Below, in pieces: positions 1 through 9,159 of a stretch of DNA of 48,336 nucleotides. How positions within the stretch are numbered: position 1 is the stretch's first letter; the number at the start of each line of letters is the position of its first letter. The notes beneath the pieces were generated by a model. That model made no database searches and was not told the origin of the DNA. It saw nothing but the letters and a program-made list of their open reading frames with translations. Origin of the DNA: Polaromonas sp. UBA5171 (GTDB taxonomy: Bacteria; Pseudomonadota; Gammaproteobacteria; Burkholderiales; Burkholderiaceae_C); contig DHWX01000051.1 in the NCBI GenBank assembly GCA_002413395.1, forward strand, positions 29,495 through 77,830, written 5' to 3'. The translations under genes were made by a program, and so were the position numbers.

Positions 1-588
1 GGCCACAGCATGGGCGGCAACGTGGCCATGCTGTATGCCGGGGTACGGCCCGCGCGCATCCGCAAGCTGGTGAATTTGGAAGGCTTTGGCCTGCCGGCCA
101 GCCGACCCAGTCAGGCCCCCGGCCGGTATGCCCGGTGGATGGACGAGCTCAAAACCCTGCATCGCGGCGAGTTGGCCCTGAAAGCCTACGACGACATGGA
201 CGGCGTTGGCCGTCGGCTCATGAAGACCAACCCCCGGCTTTCGCCCGACAAGGCCAGCTGGCTGGCCAGCCATTGGGCGCGGCCCGATACGGCTGGGAAG
301 TGGCAAATTCTGGGGGAAGCCGCCCACAAGGTCACCAGTGCGCAGTTGTACCGGGTGGACGAAGTGCTGGAAATTTACCAGCGCATCAGCGCACCGACGC
401 TGGCCGTCGAAGCTACGGGCGACTCACTCATGACCTGGTGGCAAGGTAAATACACCCTTGCCGAGTACCATGAAAGGCTTAAGCAAGTACCCCATGCGCA
501 GGTTGCAGTCATCCAGGATGCTGGCCACATGCTGCACCATGACCAGCCGGAGCAACTGGCCCGATTGATCGAAGATTTCCTGACCTGA
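1..588 (+). CDS. alpha/beta hydrolase, C-terminal part (5' end outside window)
   Basis: The open frame runs from the first base of the window to the TGA at 586-588, so only the C-terminal 195 residues are present. It opens directly on the nucleophile elbow GHSMGG, the serine-containing turn of alpha/beta hydrolases. An acid-strand segment (EATGDS, about residue 138) and a late histidine in DAGHMLHH (about residue 174) complete a plausible Ser-Asp-His triad. The ATG at 10 is internal to the motif and is not the start. The spacing fits an MhpC/esterase-like single-domain hydrolase; the substrate cannot be told. The next frame begins only 6 bp downstream. Confidence 0.85.
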   Translation, partial: GHSMGGNVAMLYAGVRPARIRKLVNLEGFGLPASRPSQAPGRYARWMDELKTLHRGELALKAYDDMDGVGRRLMKTNPRLSPDKASWLASHWARPDTAGKWQILGEAAHKVTSAQLYRVDEVLEIYQRISAPTLAVEATGDSLMTWWQGKYTLAEYHERLKQVPHAQVAVIQDAGHMLHHDQPEQLARLIEDFLT

Positions 589-594
589 TTCCGT

Positions 595-1422
595 GTGCCA
601 GCTCAAGGCTCGCCATTTAGCGCACACTCCGCCGTCTTTGTCGCCCTCATCTTTTACCTGCTGTCGGCTTTGGGCGGGGTCGCGCAAACAGAGCGGGCAA
701 TTACCAACGCCAATCTGATCGCCAAGCTGGGCGCCGACATGGAAACCAGCATGTATGGTTACCTCGTCACGGGCGAAGAATCACTGCTGCAGCCTTTTGA
801 AATTGGCAAGCCGCGCATCGCAGCCGAAACAAACACGCTGGCCCTACTTGTCCGCGACAACCAGGCACAGGTCAGCCGGCTTGGGCGCATCGGGGCGCTG
901 CAGGCTCAGTGGAATGAATATGCGCAAAATATTGTTGCCCTTCGCCGCAGAAACCTCGACTACCAGCAGCCGGTTCGCTCCGCAGGGGGAAAAAGCCTAA
1001 CTGACGAAATTCGGCGCGAGTTCGCCGAGTTCATCAGCGTTGAAGAGCGGCAGCTGCAGCAGCGCAACGATGACGCCAGAAGCACCACGCTTTGGGGCAT
1101 GGCGGCTTATTTGCTGTTCAGCCTGGGCCTGAGCGGTCTGCTGGCTTTCGTTGGCCGCCGCGAACTGGTGCAGCTGTCGGACACTTATGGCGAGGCGGAG
1201 CAGAAGCAAGCTGCCACGGCGCTGCTGCTGGACCAGCAGCTTTGGCTGCGCACCGGGCAGCTGCAACTGGCCGAATACACAATCGGCCATCCAGGGGTGG
1301 AATCACTGAGCCGCAGCGTGCTGGAATTCGTGGCGCGTTATCTTGATGTGGCCGTGGCGGCCTTGTATGTGCGGGAAGACAACGGCAGCCTGCGGCGTGC
1401 GCCTTCGGAAGCTGACTCCTGA
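595..1422 (+). pseudogene. truncated CHASE3 sensor kinase (N-terminal fragment)
   Basis: The 275-residue product has a first membrane segment (about residues 13-30), an extracytoplasmic CHASE3-like helical region with the signature MYGYLVTGEES (about 53-63), a second membrane segment (about 165-185), a coiled linker, and then the first 45 residues of what looks like a GAF domain before a stop. CHASE3 proteins of this layout normally continue into GAF, HisKA and HATPase domains, or into a GGDEF or methyl-accepting output. None of that is present and prfB starts 104 bp later. I read it as the remnant of a sensor histidine kinase that lost its output domains. The GTG at 595 lies 6 bp after the hydrolase stop and has no clear ribosome site, so the start is uncertain. 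A short stand-alone CHASE3 protein is possible but less likely. Confidence 0.6.
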
Positions 1423-1526
1423 GCGGGCTGTCATTGGCAGTGGCCGGGCATGGCCCTTTTTCATGCCAACTCTTCAGGGCATGAGAAAATGATGGGTTCA
1501 ACCCCAGACCAAGACAGGACACTCTC

Positions 1527-2631
1527 ATGGAAGCAGAACGCATCAACCTCATCAGCAACCAGCTCGCTGATCTCAGCAATCGCGTGAACGAACTTCGGGG
1601 GTATCTTTGACTACCCTGCCAAGGAACGTAAATTAAATGAAGTCAACGCCGCGCTGGAAGACCCCAAGGTCTGGGACAACCCGAAGCGCGCGCAGGAACT
1701 CGGCCGGGAAAAACGATCGCTCGAAGCCGTGGTCCTCACGCTGGACCGGTTGACCGGAGAACTGGCCGACAACGCCGAGCTGTTTGAGATGTCCAGAGCC
1801 GAAAGCGACGAAGCCGGCATGCTGGCCATCGAAGCCGAGGCTGGCAAGTTTGCTGCCGAAGTCGAAAAGCTGGAATTCCGCCGGATGTTCCACAACCCGG
1901 CCGATCCATTGAATGCCTTTCTGGACATTCAGGCCGGCGCGGGCGGCACCGAGGCCTGCGACTGGGCCAGCATGCTGCTGCGCCAATACCTGCGGTATGC
2001 CGAGCGCAAGGGCTTCAAGACCACCATCGAGGACGAGTCCCCCGGTGACACGGCGGGCATCAAGGGTGCCACCATCAAGATTGAGGGCGAATACGCCTTT
2101 GGCCTGCTGCGCACCGAAACCGGCGTGCATCGGCTGGTGCGCAAGAGTCCGTTTGACTCGTCGGGTGGACGCCACACCAGTTTTGCCAGCGTGTTTGTGT
2201 ATCCCGAAATTGACGACTCGATCGAGATTGACATCAACCCGGCAGATGTGCGGGTGGATACCTATCGGGCCAGCGGCGCGGGCGGCCAGCACATCAACAA
2301 GACCGATTCCGCGGTGCGCCTGACGCACATCCCCACCAACATCGTGGTGCAGTGCCAGGACGGCCGCAGCCAGCACGGCAACCGCGACATCGCCTGGAAG
2401 CGCCTGCGCTCAAAGCTGTACGATTTTGAAATGCGCAAGCGCGAAGCCGAGCAGCAAAAACTTGAAGACTCCAAAACCGACGTCGGCTGGGGCCACCAGA
2501 TCCGCTCCTACGTGCTGGACAACAGCCGCATCAAGGACCTGCGCACCAACTACGAAACCTCGGCCACGCAGAAGGTGCTCGACGGCGACCTCGACCCGTT
2601 TATTGAAGCTTCCCTGAAACAGGGTGTCTGA
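1527..2631 (+). CDS. prfB: peptide chain release factor 2, made by +1 programmed frameshift
   Basis: RF2 reads UGA and UAA stop codons and triggers hydrolysis of peptidyl-tRNA on the ribosome. The gene starts at ATG 1527, with AGGAC just upstream, and reads 27 codons to an in-frame TGA at 1608-1610. It continues in the +1 frame from GAC 1609 to TGA 2629-2631, giving 367 residues, close to the usual 365. The codon-recognition tripeptide SPF is visible in KSPFDSSGG, and the catalytic GGQ is at about residues 252-254 (GAGGQHINKT). The in-frame TGA lets RF2 control its own synthesis: low RF2 favours the shift. An annotation starting at 1729 would miss the N-terminal third. Confidence 0.97.
1597..1611 (+). 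promoter_or_regulatory. RF2 programmed +1 frameshift site
   Basis: The sequence GGGGGTATCTTTGAC contains the elements known from E. coli prfB: an internal Shine-Dalgarno-like GGGGG, the slippery codon CTT, the stop TGA (1608-1610) and a following C that weakens termination. Peptidyl-tRNA slips from CTT to TTT and translation resumes at GAC. Confidence 0.95.
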
Positions 2632-2692
2632 TCACGCTGCGTGCCATTGGGTCAGATTTTTCAGCAATTTTTAAAACGTTTAGGAAGCAGCC

Positions 2693-5419
2693 ATGTTGCA
2701 CATGCTTGATGATCGTGGATCAGGACAGGGACCCACCGTGGCCATTCACCGGGCCGACTACACCGCGCCCGCCTACTGGATTGACACCGTCGATCTGTGT
2801 TTTGACCTGGATCCCCAGAAAACACGCGTCCTCAACAAGATGACGCTGCGCCGCAACCCGGAGGTGACCGGGCAGGCACTCAAGCTCGACGGTGAAGAGC
2901 TCAACCTGGCCCGCGTCATGGTAAACGGCCAGGGTACCTCGTTCAAGATGGAAGGCAAACAGCTGGTCCTCGAAAACCTGCCCGAAGGCAACGAGCCGTT
3001 CGAGCTGGAAATTTTCACCACCACTTGCCCGGCCAAAAACACCAAGCTGATGGGCCTGTATGTCAGCAACGACTCCTTCTTCACACAGTGCGAGGCCGAG
3101 GGCTTTCGGCGCATCACCTACTTTCTGGACCGACCGGACGTGATGGCCAGCTACACCGTGACGCTGCGTGCTGACAAGGCCAAATATCCGGTGCTGCTGT
3201 CCAACGGCAACCTGGTGGCGCAAGGTGATCTGGACGATGGCCGCCATTTTGCCCGCTGGGTGGATCCGCACAAAAAACCGTGTTACCTGTTTGCGCTGGT
3301 GGCAGGCCAACTGGTCTGCAGAGAGCAGCGCATCACCACGCGCGCCGGCAAAGCGCATCTGCTTCAGGTCTATGTGCGCCCCGGCGACCTCGAAAAAACC
3401 GAGCATGCCATGGCCTCGCTGATGCACGCGGTGGTCTGGGACGAAGCCCGCTTCGGCCTGGCGCTGGATCTGGATCGTTTCATGATCGTGGCCACCAGCG
3501 ACTTCAACATGGGGGCCATGGAAAACAAGGGCCTGAACATTTTCAACACCAAGTACGTGCTGGCCAACCAGGCCACCGCCACCGATACCGACTTCAGCAA
3601 CATAGAAAGCGTGGTTGGCCACGAGTATTTTCACAACTGGACCGGCAACCGCGTGACTTGCCGCGACTGGTTCCAGCTCAGCCTGAAGGAAGGCCTGACG
3701 GTCTTTCGCGACCAGGAGTTTTCGCAAGACCTTTGCACTGAAGCGTCGGACCGCGCCGTCAAGCGCATTGAAGACGTGCGTGTTCTGCGCACCGCCCAGT
3801 TCCCCGAAGACGCGGGCCCGATGGCCCATCCGGTACGACCTGACAGCTACATCGAGATCAACAACTTCTACACCGTCACCATTTACGAAAAAGGCGCCGA
3901 GCTGGTGCGCATGATGCAAACGCTGGTGGGGCGCGACGGCTTTGCCAAGGGCATGACGCTGTACTTCGTGCGCCATGACGGTCACGCCGTGACCTGCGAT
4001 GACTTTGCGCAAGCCATTGCCGACGCCAACCCCACGTCCGACCTGGCGCGCCTGCTGCCACAGTTCAAGCGCTGGTACAGCCAGGCGGGCACACCGCGGG
4101 TGCAGGCACATGGCGACTACGACGCAGCGGCACGCAGCTATACCCTTACGCTGGCGCAAAGCTGCGCGCCAACTCCAGGCCAACCCGCCAAGGAACCATT
4201 TGTCATTCCGGTCAATCTGGGGCTGCTGGGGGCCGATGGCAAAGACTTGCCGCTGCAACTGTCTGGTGAACCCGAAGCGTTGGGAAGCACACGCACCCTC
4301 GTGCTCACGCAAGCCAGCGAGACATTCACCTTTGTGAATCTCGACACCGAACCCGTGCCATCCATTCTGCGCAACTTTTCCGCGCCCGTGGTGCTGACTT
4401 TTGACTACACCGATGCCCAACTGCTGCACCTGCTCGCGCACGACAGCGACCCCTTCAACCGCTGGGAGGCCGGACAGCGCCTGGCCGTCAACCGGGCGAC
4501 GCACGCAATCAACTCAACAGCTGATAGCATCGATTTCATCATGACTCCAGTGCTGGACGATGCCTATATCAGCGCCATGCGCCGGGTTCTGTGCCACCCC
4601 GTGCTGGACGCCGCCTTCAAGGAACTGGTGCTGACCCTACCGTCTGAAACCTACCTGGCAGAGCAACTCGATGTGGTCGATCCCCAGCGCATTCACGCAG
4701 TGCGTGAAGCCATGCGCCAGCAACTGGCGGTTACGCTCAGCACCGCCTGGGAAGCTGTGTACCAGGCAAACCGTGAGACGGGTGCCTACACCCCTGACGC
4801 GGCGGCGTCAGGCCGCCGTGCCCTCGCGGGCATGGCGCTCACGCATTTGTGCCTGGCAGCACAGTCAAGCGGCGACACGGTTTGGCCCGGCAAGACCTTG
4901 CAGCGTTTCAAGGATGCCGGCAATATGACGGATCGCTTCAACGCGCTGTCCGCCCTGGTATCCAGCGGCCATCCGCTGGCCGCCCAGGCCTTGCCGCGCT
5001 TTCATGCGCTGTTCAAGAGCGAGGCGCTGGTGATCGACAAATGGTTCGGCCTGCAGGCCGGCGCTCCAGATCGCAGCGGTAATGTCCTGCCGACCGTCAG
5101 ACAACTGATGAAACACAGCGATTTCAGCGTGCGCAACCCCAACCGCGCCCGCAGCGTGATCAGCACCTTTTGCCAGGGCAATCCGGCCGCATTTCACCGG
5201 CTTGACGCGGCCGGCTATGTGTTCTGGGCCGATCGTGTGACGGAACTCGATGCCATCAATCCCCAGGTGGCCGCTCGTCTGGCGCGCGCACTCGACCGCT
5301 GGAACCGGCTGGCCGAGCCCTACCGCAGCGCAGCGCGTGAAGCCATTGCCCGGGTCGCCGCAAAAGCCGATTTGAGCAAGGACACCCTCGAAGTCGTCAC
5401 GCGGGCGCTGGCCAACTGA
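2693..5419 (+). CDS. pepN: aminopeptidase N (M1 zinc metallopeptidase)
   Basis: A cytosolic broad-specificity aminopeptidase that finishes peptide degradation. The 908-residue product carries the exopeptidase motif GAMEN (residues 274-278) and the zinc site HEYFH (310-314) with the third ligand Glu333 in LKEGLTVF. The remaining two thirds match the C-terminal domains of proteobacterial PepN (about 870-900 residues). ATG 2693 is preceded by AGGAAG at 2682-2687. ATG 2702 and GTG 2738 are alternatives, and the family's conserved N-terminus (AIHRADYTAP) starts close to the latter. fbp follows 30 bp downstream, so the two are probably co-transcribed. Confidence 0.95.
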   Translation: MLHMLDDRGSGQGPTVAIHRADYTAPAYWIDTVDLCFDLDPQKTRVLNKMTLRRNPEVTGQALKLDGEELNLARVMVNGQGTSFKMEGKQLVLENLPEGNEPFELEIFTTTCPAKNTKLMGLYVSNDSFFTQCEAEGFRRITYFLDRPDVMASYTVTLRADKAKYPVLLSNGNLVAQGDLDDGRHFARWVDPHKKPCYLFALVAGQLVCREQRITTRAGKAHLLQVYVRPGDLEKTEHAMASLMHAVVWDEARFGLALDLDRFMIVATSDFNMGAMENKGLNIFNTKYVLANQATATDTDFSNIESVVGHEYFHNWTGNRVTCRDWFQLSLKEGLTVFRDQEFSQDLCTEASDRAVKRIEDVRVLRTAQFPEDAGPMAHPVRPDSYIEINNFYTVTIYEKGAELVRMMQTLVGRDGFAKGMTLYFVRHDGHAVTCDDFAQAIADANPTSDLARLLPQFKRWYSQAGTPRVQAHGDYDAAARSYTLTLAQSCAPTPGQPAKEPFVIPVNLGLLGADGKDLPLQLSGEPEALGSTRTLVLTQASETFTFVNLDTEPVPSILRNFSAPVVLTFDYTDAQLLHLLAHDSDPFNRWEAGQRLAVNRATHAINSTADSIDFIMTPVLDDAYISAMRRVLCHPVLDAAFKELVLTLPSETYLAEQLDVVDPQRIHAVREAMRQQLAVTLSTAWEAVYQANRETGAYTPDAAASGRRALAGMALTHLCLAAQSSGDTVWPGKTLQRFKDAGNMTDRFNALSALVSSGHPLAAQALPRFHALFKSEALVIDKWFGLQAGAPDRSGNVLPTVRQLMKHSDFSVRNPNRARSVISTFCQGNPAAFHRLDAAGYVFWADRVTELDAINPQVAARLARALDRWNRLAEPYRSAAREAIARVAAKADLSKDTLEVVTRALAN

Positions 5420-5449
5420 CCCCTTCCAATCCAACTGACCGGAGCTCCC

Positions 5450-6457
5450 ATGCCGCCAAAAATTTCCCTCACGCGCTACCTGGTTGAGCAGCAGCGAATG
5501 GACGGCCATATTCCGCCCGAGTTGCGCCTGCTGCTCGAAGTGGTGGCCAGAGCCTGCAAGAGCATCAGCCAGGCCGTCAACAAGGGCGCGCTCGGCGGGG
5601 TGCTTGGCACGGCAGGCAGCGAAAACGTGCAGGGTGAAATACAAAAGAAACTCGACATCATCGCCAATGAAGTGCTGATCGAAGCCAACGAGTGGGGCGG
5701 CCACCTGGCTGCCATGGCATCGGAGGAAATGGATGGTATTTACCTGGTTCCCAACCGCTACCCGCAAGGCGAGTACCTGCTGCTGTTTGATCCGCTGGAC
5801 GGCTCCAGCAACATCGATGTGAACGTCAGCATTGGCACCATCTTCAGTGTGCTGAAGAAACCTGACGATCGCGCTGGCGTCGAAGAACAGGATTTTATGC
5901 AGGCGGGCAATCGACAGGTTGCCGCCGGATACTGCGTCTATGGCCCGCAAACCATGCTGGTGCTGACGGTGGGCGACGGGGTCGCGATGTTCACGCTGGA
6001 CCGCGAGCAAGGCTCCTTTGTGCTGACCGCGGAAAATGTCCGGATCCCCGAAGACACCAGTGAATTTGCCATCAACATGAGCAACATGCGCCACTGGGAT
6101 GTGCCCGTCAAGCGCTACATCGACGAATGCCTGCAGGGCAGGGAAGGCCCGCGCGGCAAGGACTTCAACATGCGCTGGATTGCCTCGATGGTTTCCGATG
6201 TGCACCGCATCCTGATCCGCGGCGGTGTGTTCATGTACCCGTGGGACAATCGTGAGCCGAAAAAGGCCGGCAAGCTGCGCCTGATGTACGAAGCCAACCC
6301 GATGAGCTGGCTGGTCGAGCAGGCGGGCGGAGTTGCCAGCAACGGCAAGCAGCGCATTCTGGACATCCAGCCCACCAAACTCCACGAGCGGGTCAGCGTG
6401 ATTCTGGGTTCGAAGAACGAGGTGGACCGGGTGACCGGCTACCACGCCAAGCTATAA
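5450..6457 (+). CDS. fbp: fructose-1,6-bisphosphatase, class I
   Basis: Hydrolyses fructose-1,6-bisphosphate to fructose-6-phosphate in gluconeogenesis. The 335-residue product has the class I metal and substrate motif DPLDGSSNIDVN (about residues 114-125) and the conserved N-terminal TRYLVEQQ. Length is normal for the Fbp family. ATG 5450 follows GGAG at about 5440. It sits 30 bp after pepN in the same direction and 23 bp before tRNA-Thr. Confidence 0.96.
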   Translation: MPPKISLTRYLVEQQRMDGHIPPELRLLLEVVARACKSISQAVNKGALGGVLGTAGSENVQGEIQKKLDIIANEVLIEANEWGGHLAAMASEEMDGIYLVPNRYPQGEYLLLFDPLDGSSNIDVNVSIGTIFSVLKKPDDRAGVEEQDFMQAGNRQVAAGYCVYGPQTMLVLTVGDGVAMFTLDREQGSFVLTAENVRIPEDTSEFAINMSNMRHWDVPVKRYIDECLQGREGPRGKDFNMRWIASMVSDVHRILIRGGVFMYPWDNREPKKAGKLRLMYEANPMSWLVEQAGGVASNGKQRILDIQPTKLHERVSVILGSKNEVDRVTGYHAKL

Positions 6458-6480
6458 TTACAAGTTGAATTTCAGAAAAA

Positions 6481-6556
6481 GCCGGTGTAGCTCAGTCGGT
6501 AGAGCAGCTCATTCGTAATGAGAAGGTCGGGTGTTCGATTCATCTCTCCGGCACCA
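6481..6556 (+). tRNA. tRNA-Thr (anticodon CGT)
   Basis: This 76-base gene folds as a cloverleaf: acceptor GCCGGTG pairs with CTCCGGC (one T-T mismatch), D stem GCTC/GAGC, anticodon stem GCTCA/TGAGA with loop TTCGTAA, T loop TTCGATT, and a genomically encoded CCA end. The anticodon CGT is at 6514-6516. It lies 23 bp after fbp and at the edge of a genomic island, a common integration position for tyrosine recombinases. Confidence 0.97.
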
Positions 6557-6564
6557 AATGAAAA

Positions 6565-6590
6565 GGGGGTAGGCTTCCGGGTCTATCCCC
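6565..6590 (+). terminator. stem-loop after tRNA-Thr
   Basis: GGGGGTAG (6565-6572) pairs with CTATCCCC (6583-6590) over an intervening 10-base loop, with one G-T pair. It is followed by only a short, interrupted T stretch (TCCTT), so it is a weak intrinsic terminator or a processing stem for the tRNA transcript. The 209 bases from 6557 to 6765 hold no other feature I can support. Confidence 0.5.
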
Positions 6591-6765
6591 TCCTTCATGT
6601 AGTCAGTACGTAACCGCTGACTAATTATCTCCCCAAGTCGTCTTTTCCCGCAAGCTTAAAGCCGCAACTTGCTCTTACGCTTGCCATCAACCGCATGACC
6701 CCGCTTACCGTTCATGCCCGCTCGATCTCTGGTGCTGTTGTCGGTCTTCATTGCGCGGAGTTCGG

Positions 6766-7260
6766 CTATTCAGTGCGAGCAACCACCGTATGATCCATTT
6801 CAGTGTCGTCACCAAGATCGAGCGTGGCTTTGATGGCATACATCGAACCTTTTGGGACGACCAGAGCCAAGACTTCATCGTATTTAACGCCTGGTTCAAG
6901 CTCGTAGCCTTTGGGAAACCTCTCCATGAGGTTGACCTTGTAAACCTCCGGCATTTTTTCTAGATCCAGCACGCCGGGACCAGCATTAGGGGCGATGCTT
7001 CGGACAATAACTACGAAACCGTCTTTGCCCGGCTCAACACTCACTTTGCCGATGTTTTCTGGCTTGACATGAATGAGTAAAAGACGTGAGTCATCTGAGT
7101 ATGGTTGGTACTCAGTCGAAACAAAGAGCTGGATATTGCTCGCAGTGGTATCCGTTATCGAGAATTGGTAATAGGCCCAACCACCGCCGAGGATCAGGGC
7201 GAGTACCGATATTGACTTGAGCAGCAGATCTGCCCAGTCTCGTGCTTTCTGGAGGTCCAT
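6766..7260 (-). CDS. single-pass membrane protein of unknown function
   Basis: The 164-residue product from ATG 7260 begins MDLQKARDWADLL and has one transmembrane helix (about residues 13-32, SISVLALILGGGWAYYQF). A predicted outside domain follows, with alternating beta-strand-like segments and no motif I recognise. A longer frame from ATG 7332 would add 24 residues and overlap the end of the integrase gene by 13 bp; the shorter start puts the helix at a usual position. It lies between the tRNA gene and the left integrase remnant and reads toward the tRNA. Confidence 0.6.
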   Translation of the reverse strand: MDLQKARDWADLLLKSISVLALILGGGWAYYQFSITDTTASNIQLFVSTEYQPYSDDSRLLLIHVKPENIGKVSVEPGKDGFVVIVRSIAPNAGPGVLDLEKMPEVYKVNLMERFPKGYELEPGVKYDEVLALVVPKGSMYAIKATLDLGDDTEMDHTVVARTE

Positions 7261-7319
7261 GCGATGAGCCCAAACGAGTGTGTGTCGCAAATCATACCGT
7301 TTGATCCTGCGAGCGTCGA

Positions 7320-8087
7320 TTAAGCTCCGCATGAAGACAAACGATCATGGATGGCTAGATAAGAATCCAGCCGACTCGCCGCCAGTTGCAAGCCTTCAGG
7401 CGCGACGTGCGCATACCTTTCCACCATCGATTGAGTTTTCCAGCCACCCAATCGCTGTAGTTCATGTGTCGGTGTTCCAGCCTCGCGATGCCAGGTAGCG
7501 AAGGTATGACGCAGGTCATGCCATCGGAAATCCTCGATGCCAGCTCGCTGCAGTGCGTTGCGCCATGCTTTCGTGTTGACCTGCACCACCGGCTTGCCTT
7601 CATAGGTGAAAACGTAGGTCTGGTGATCCCCCAGCCGCCGCGTCAGCACATCCATGGCCGACTGGTTCAACGGCACCGAGTGCGCGCTGCCGTTCTTGTG
7701 CTGATCGGCACCCACCCACAAATGCCGCCGTTGAAGGCTGATCTGACGCCATTGCAAGCGGGTCACATTGGCTTGTCGCAAACCCGTTGCCACTGAAAAG
7801 CGGGCCATTTCCGCGAGGTGTTGCGGTAGCTCTGCCAGCAGCCGCGTGAATTCGTCGCGTGACAGTGAACGAATGCGCCCGCCTTTGTCCCGCAGCATGC
7901 CGACCTTGGGTGCGCGGTCGATCCACTCCCATTCATTGCAGGCTTTGCGCAGGATGGCGCGCACCAGTGCCATGTAGCGATTCACCGTACTGGCGCAAAC
8001 GCCTTTGCCGCGCTTTTCTCTCACATGATCGAGCAAGGCCCGGTTGATGTCCGTTAAATCTTTCCCCCCTAGAAAGGGCTGGAAGCC
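7320..8087 (-). pseudogene. tyrosine site-specific integrase, N-terminus lost
   Basis: The C-terminal catalytic domain is intact: Arg in ATGLRQANVTRLQW, the HxxR box HDLRH, LGGW, and the nucleophile Tyr in MVERYAH. The core-binding part starts at FQPFLGGKDLTDIN. Upstream of that the reading frame (open to 8204) translates as the wrong frame of a DUF4365/TPR gene, so the arm-binding and first core residues (about 75 in this family) are missing. The join lies near 8080-8090. Left-end position next to tRNA-Thr fits an island integrase that was once specific for that gene. Without its N-terminal part it is unlikely to recombine. Confidence 0.75.
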
Positions 8088-9024
8088 TAAGTTCGCTTTC
8101 GGCCCATGCGGCCCAATATTTGGGCTGATTATCAATTTTCGTGGCTTCCCAATAGGCGTCGCGCGCTCCTTGGCTGTCGCCGTCAAGCGATTTGACGCGT
8201 CCACTCAGGTTGTAAAACTCCGCCTTCTCGATGGGCGTGGCGCCAATTAGAAGCTTCTCAGCCTGCGTCAATTCGGTTTTACATCTGTCGGTTTTCCCGG
8301 CCCTGAGATGCCGGCTAGTTTCACGTAAATGCCAGGCTAGCGTGCCACGTTTTGGCTCGACCCAGTGGTCGGTGGGGGGCTCCGCAAGCGCGTCTAAAAA
8401 ATCAAAGCTTCGGGCGACGAGCCCGCTCTGGACGTCGCGCAACATATCTACGCGATCCCCTAGGTTCATTCCAGGCCTGTCGGTCTCGACTTTGACGTCA
8501 AGAGCATGGCCAATCTTGGCCAGCGCATTGACTTGCTTGATCTCATCAAGCAAGTCGGTTGTTTTGGTGATGATGTTGGCGACGGGAACGCGTAGGGTGA
8601 CGCTCCCTTGGTCCAATGGAACCTTCTTGATGTCGACTCGACGCAACTCCGGGCGCACCCATACGTAATACATGGGGCATTTGACAGGGTCGTCCAAGTC
8701 GACGCTAAGGTCGCAATAAACGAGCAGTATCGGCTCGACGATGTTGTCGTAATAGCGAAGGGTGCTAGCTGAGAGGGGAATCGAAAAATACGAACCGTCG
8801 CTATTGCGGTTCGGGGACCTAGTCCCCTTCAGTTGGATTCGAAATATGTCCTGGACACTTTGATGGATGCTGATCTGAACTTGAAAATCTAGGCCGTAAT
8901 CATCAGTTCCGTCCAACTCTTTTGGAATCCAACTGCGAGGCTTAGTGGCCCGAAAGCAAGTGGCGGCATCACGACCAATTTCCTGAGCGTCTCCTGTTTG
9001 TGGCAAGCCGTTTGAATGCACCAT
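8085..9024 (-). pseudogene. DUF4365 protein with TPR-like tail, 3' end lost
   Basis: The frame starts at ATG 9024 and its first 140 residues match the DUF4365 pattern: an early TGDAQEIGRDAA, then DDYGLDFQVQI and RIQLKGT. The D...QxK arrangement resembles PD-(D/E)XK-type nuclease folds. A middle region of unknown role and a TPR-like helical pair (KAEFYNLSGRVKSLDGDSQG onward) follow. After SELRL, near 8085, the frame (which stays open to 7933) reads into an integrase gene out of frame, so the native C-terminus is gone. DUF4365 proteins are frequent in defence-rich islands. Function here is not known and the protein may be inactive. Confidence 0.7.
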
Positions 9025-9159
9025 CTAGCGAGTCTCTTCTGATGAACAGTTTAAAATACGTGCCCGAATGGAGCAAGACCCGAGCGGATAGTGTTCCGAT
9101 TCTCCCTAGAACAAGCGCCAGCATCCCAGCCGCTATTCTCGCCGATCGCAGCAGCCGGC

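Noticed and set aside
2720..4504. 594-codon open frame on the minus strand
   Set aside because: It lies fully antisense to pepN, whose motifs and length are clear; long antisense frames are common in GC-rich genes.
4865..6445. 526-codon minus-strand frame across pepN and fbp
   Set aside because: It crosses two well-supported genes in antisense and shows no recognisable domain.
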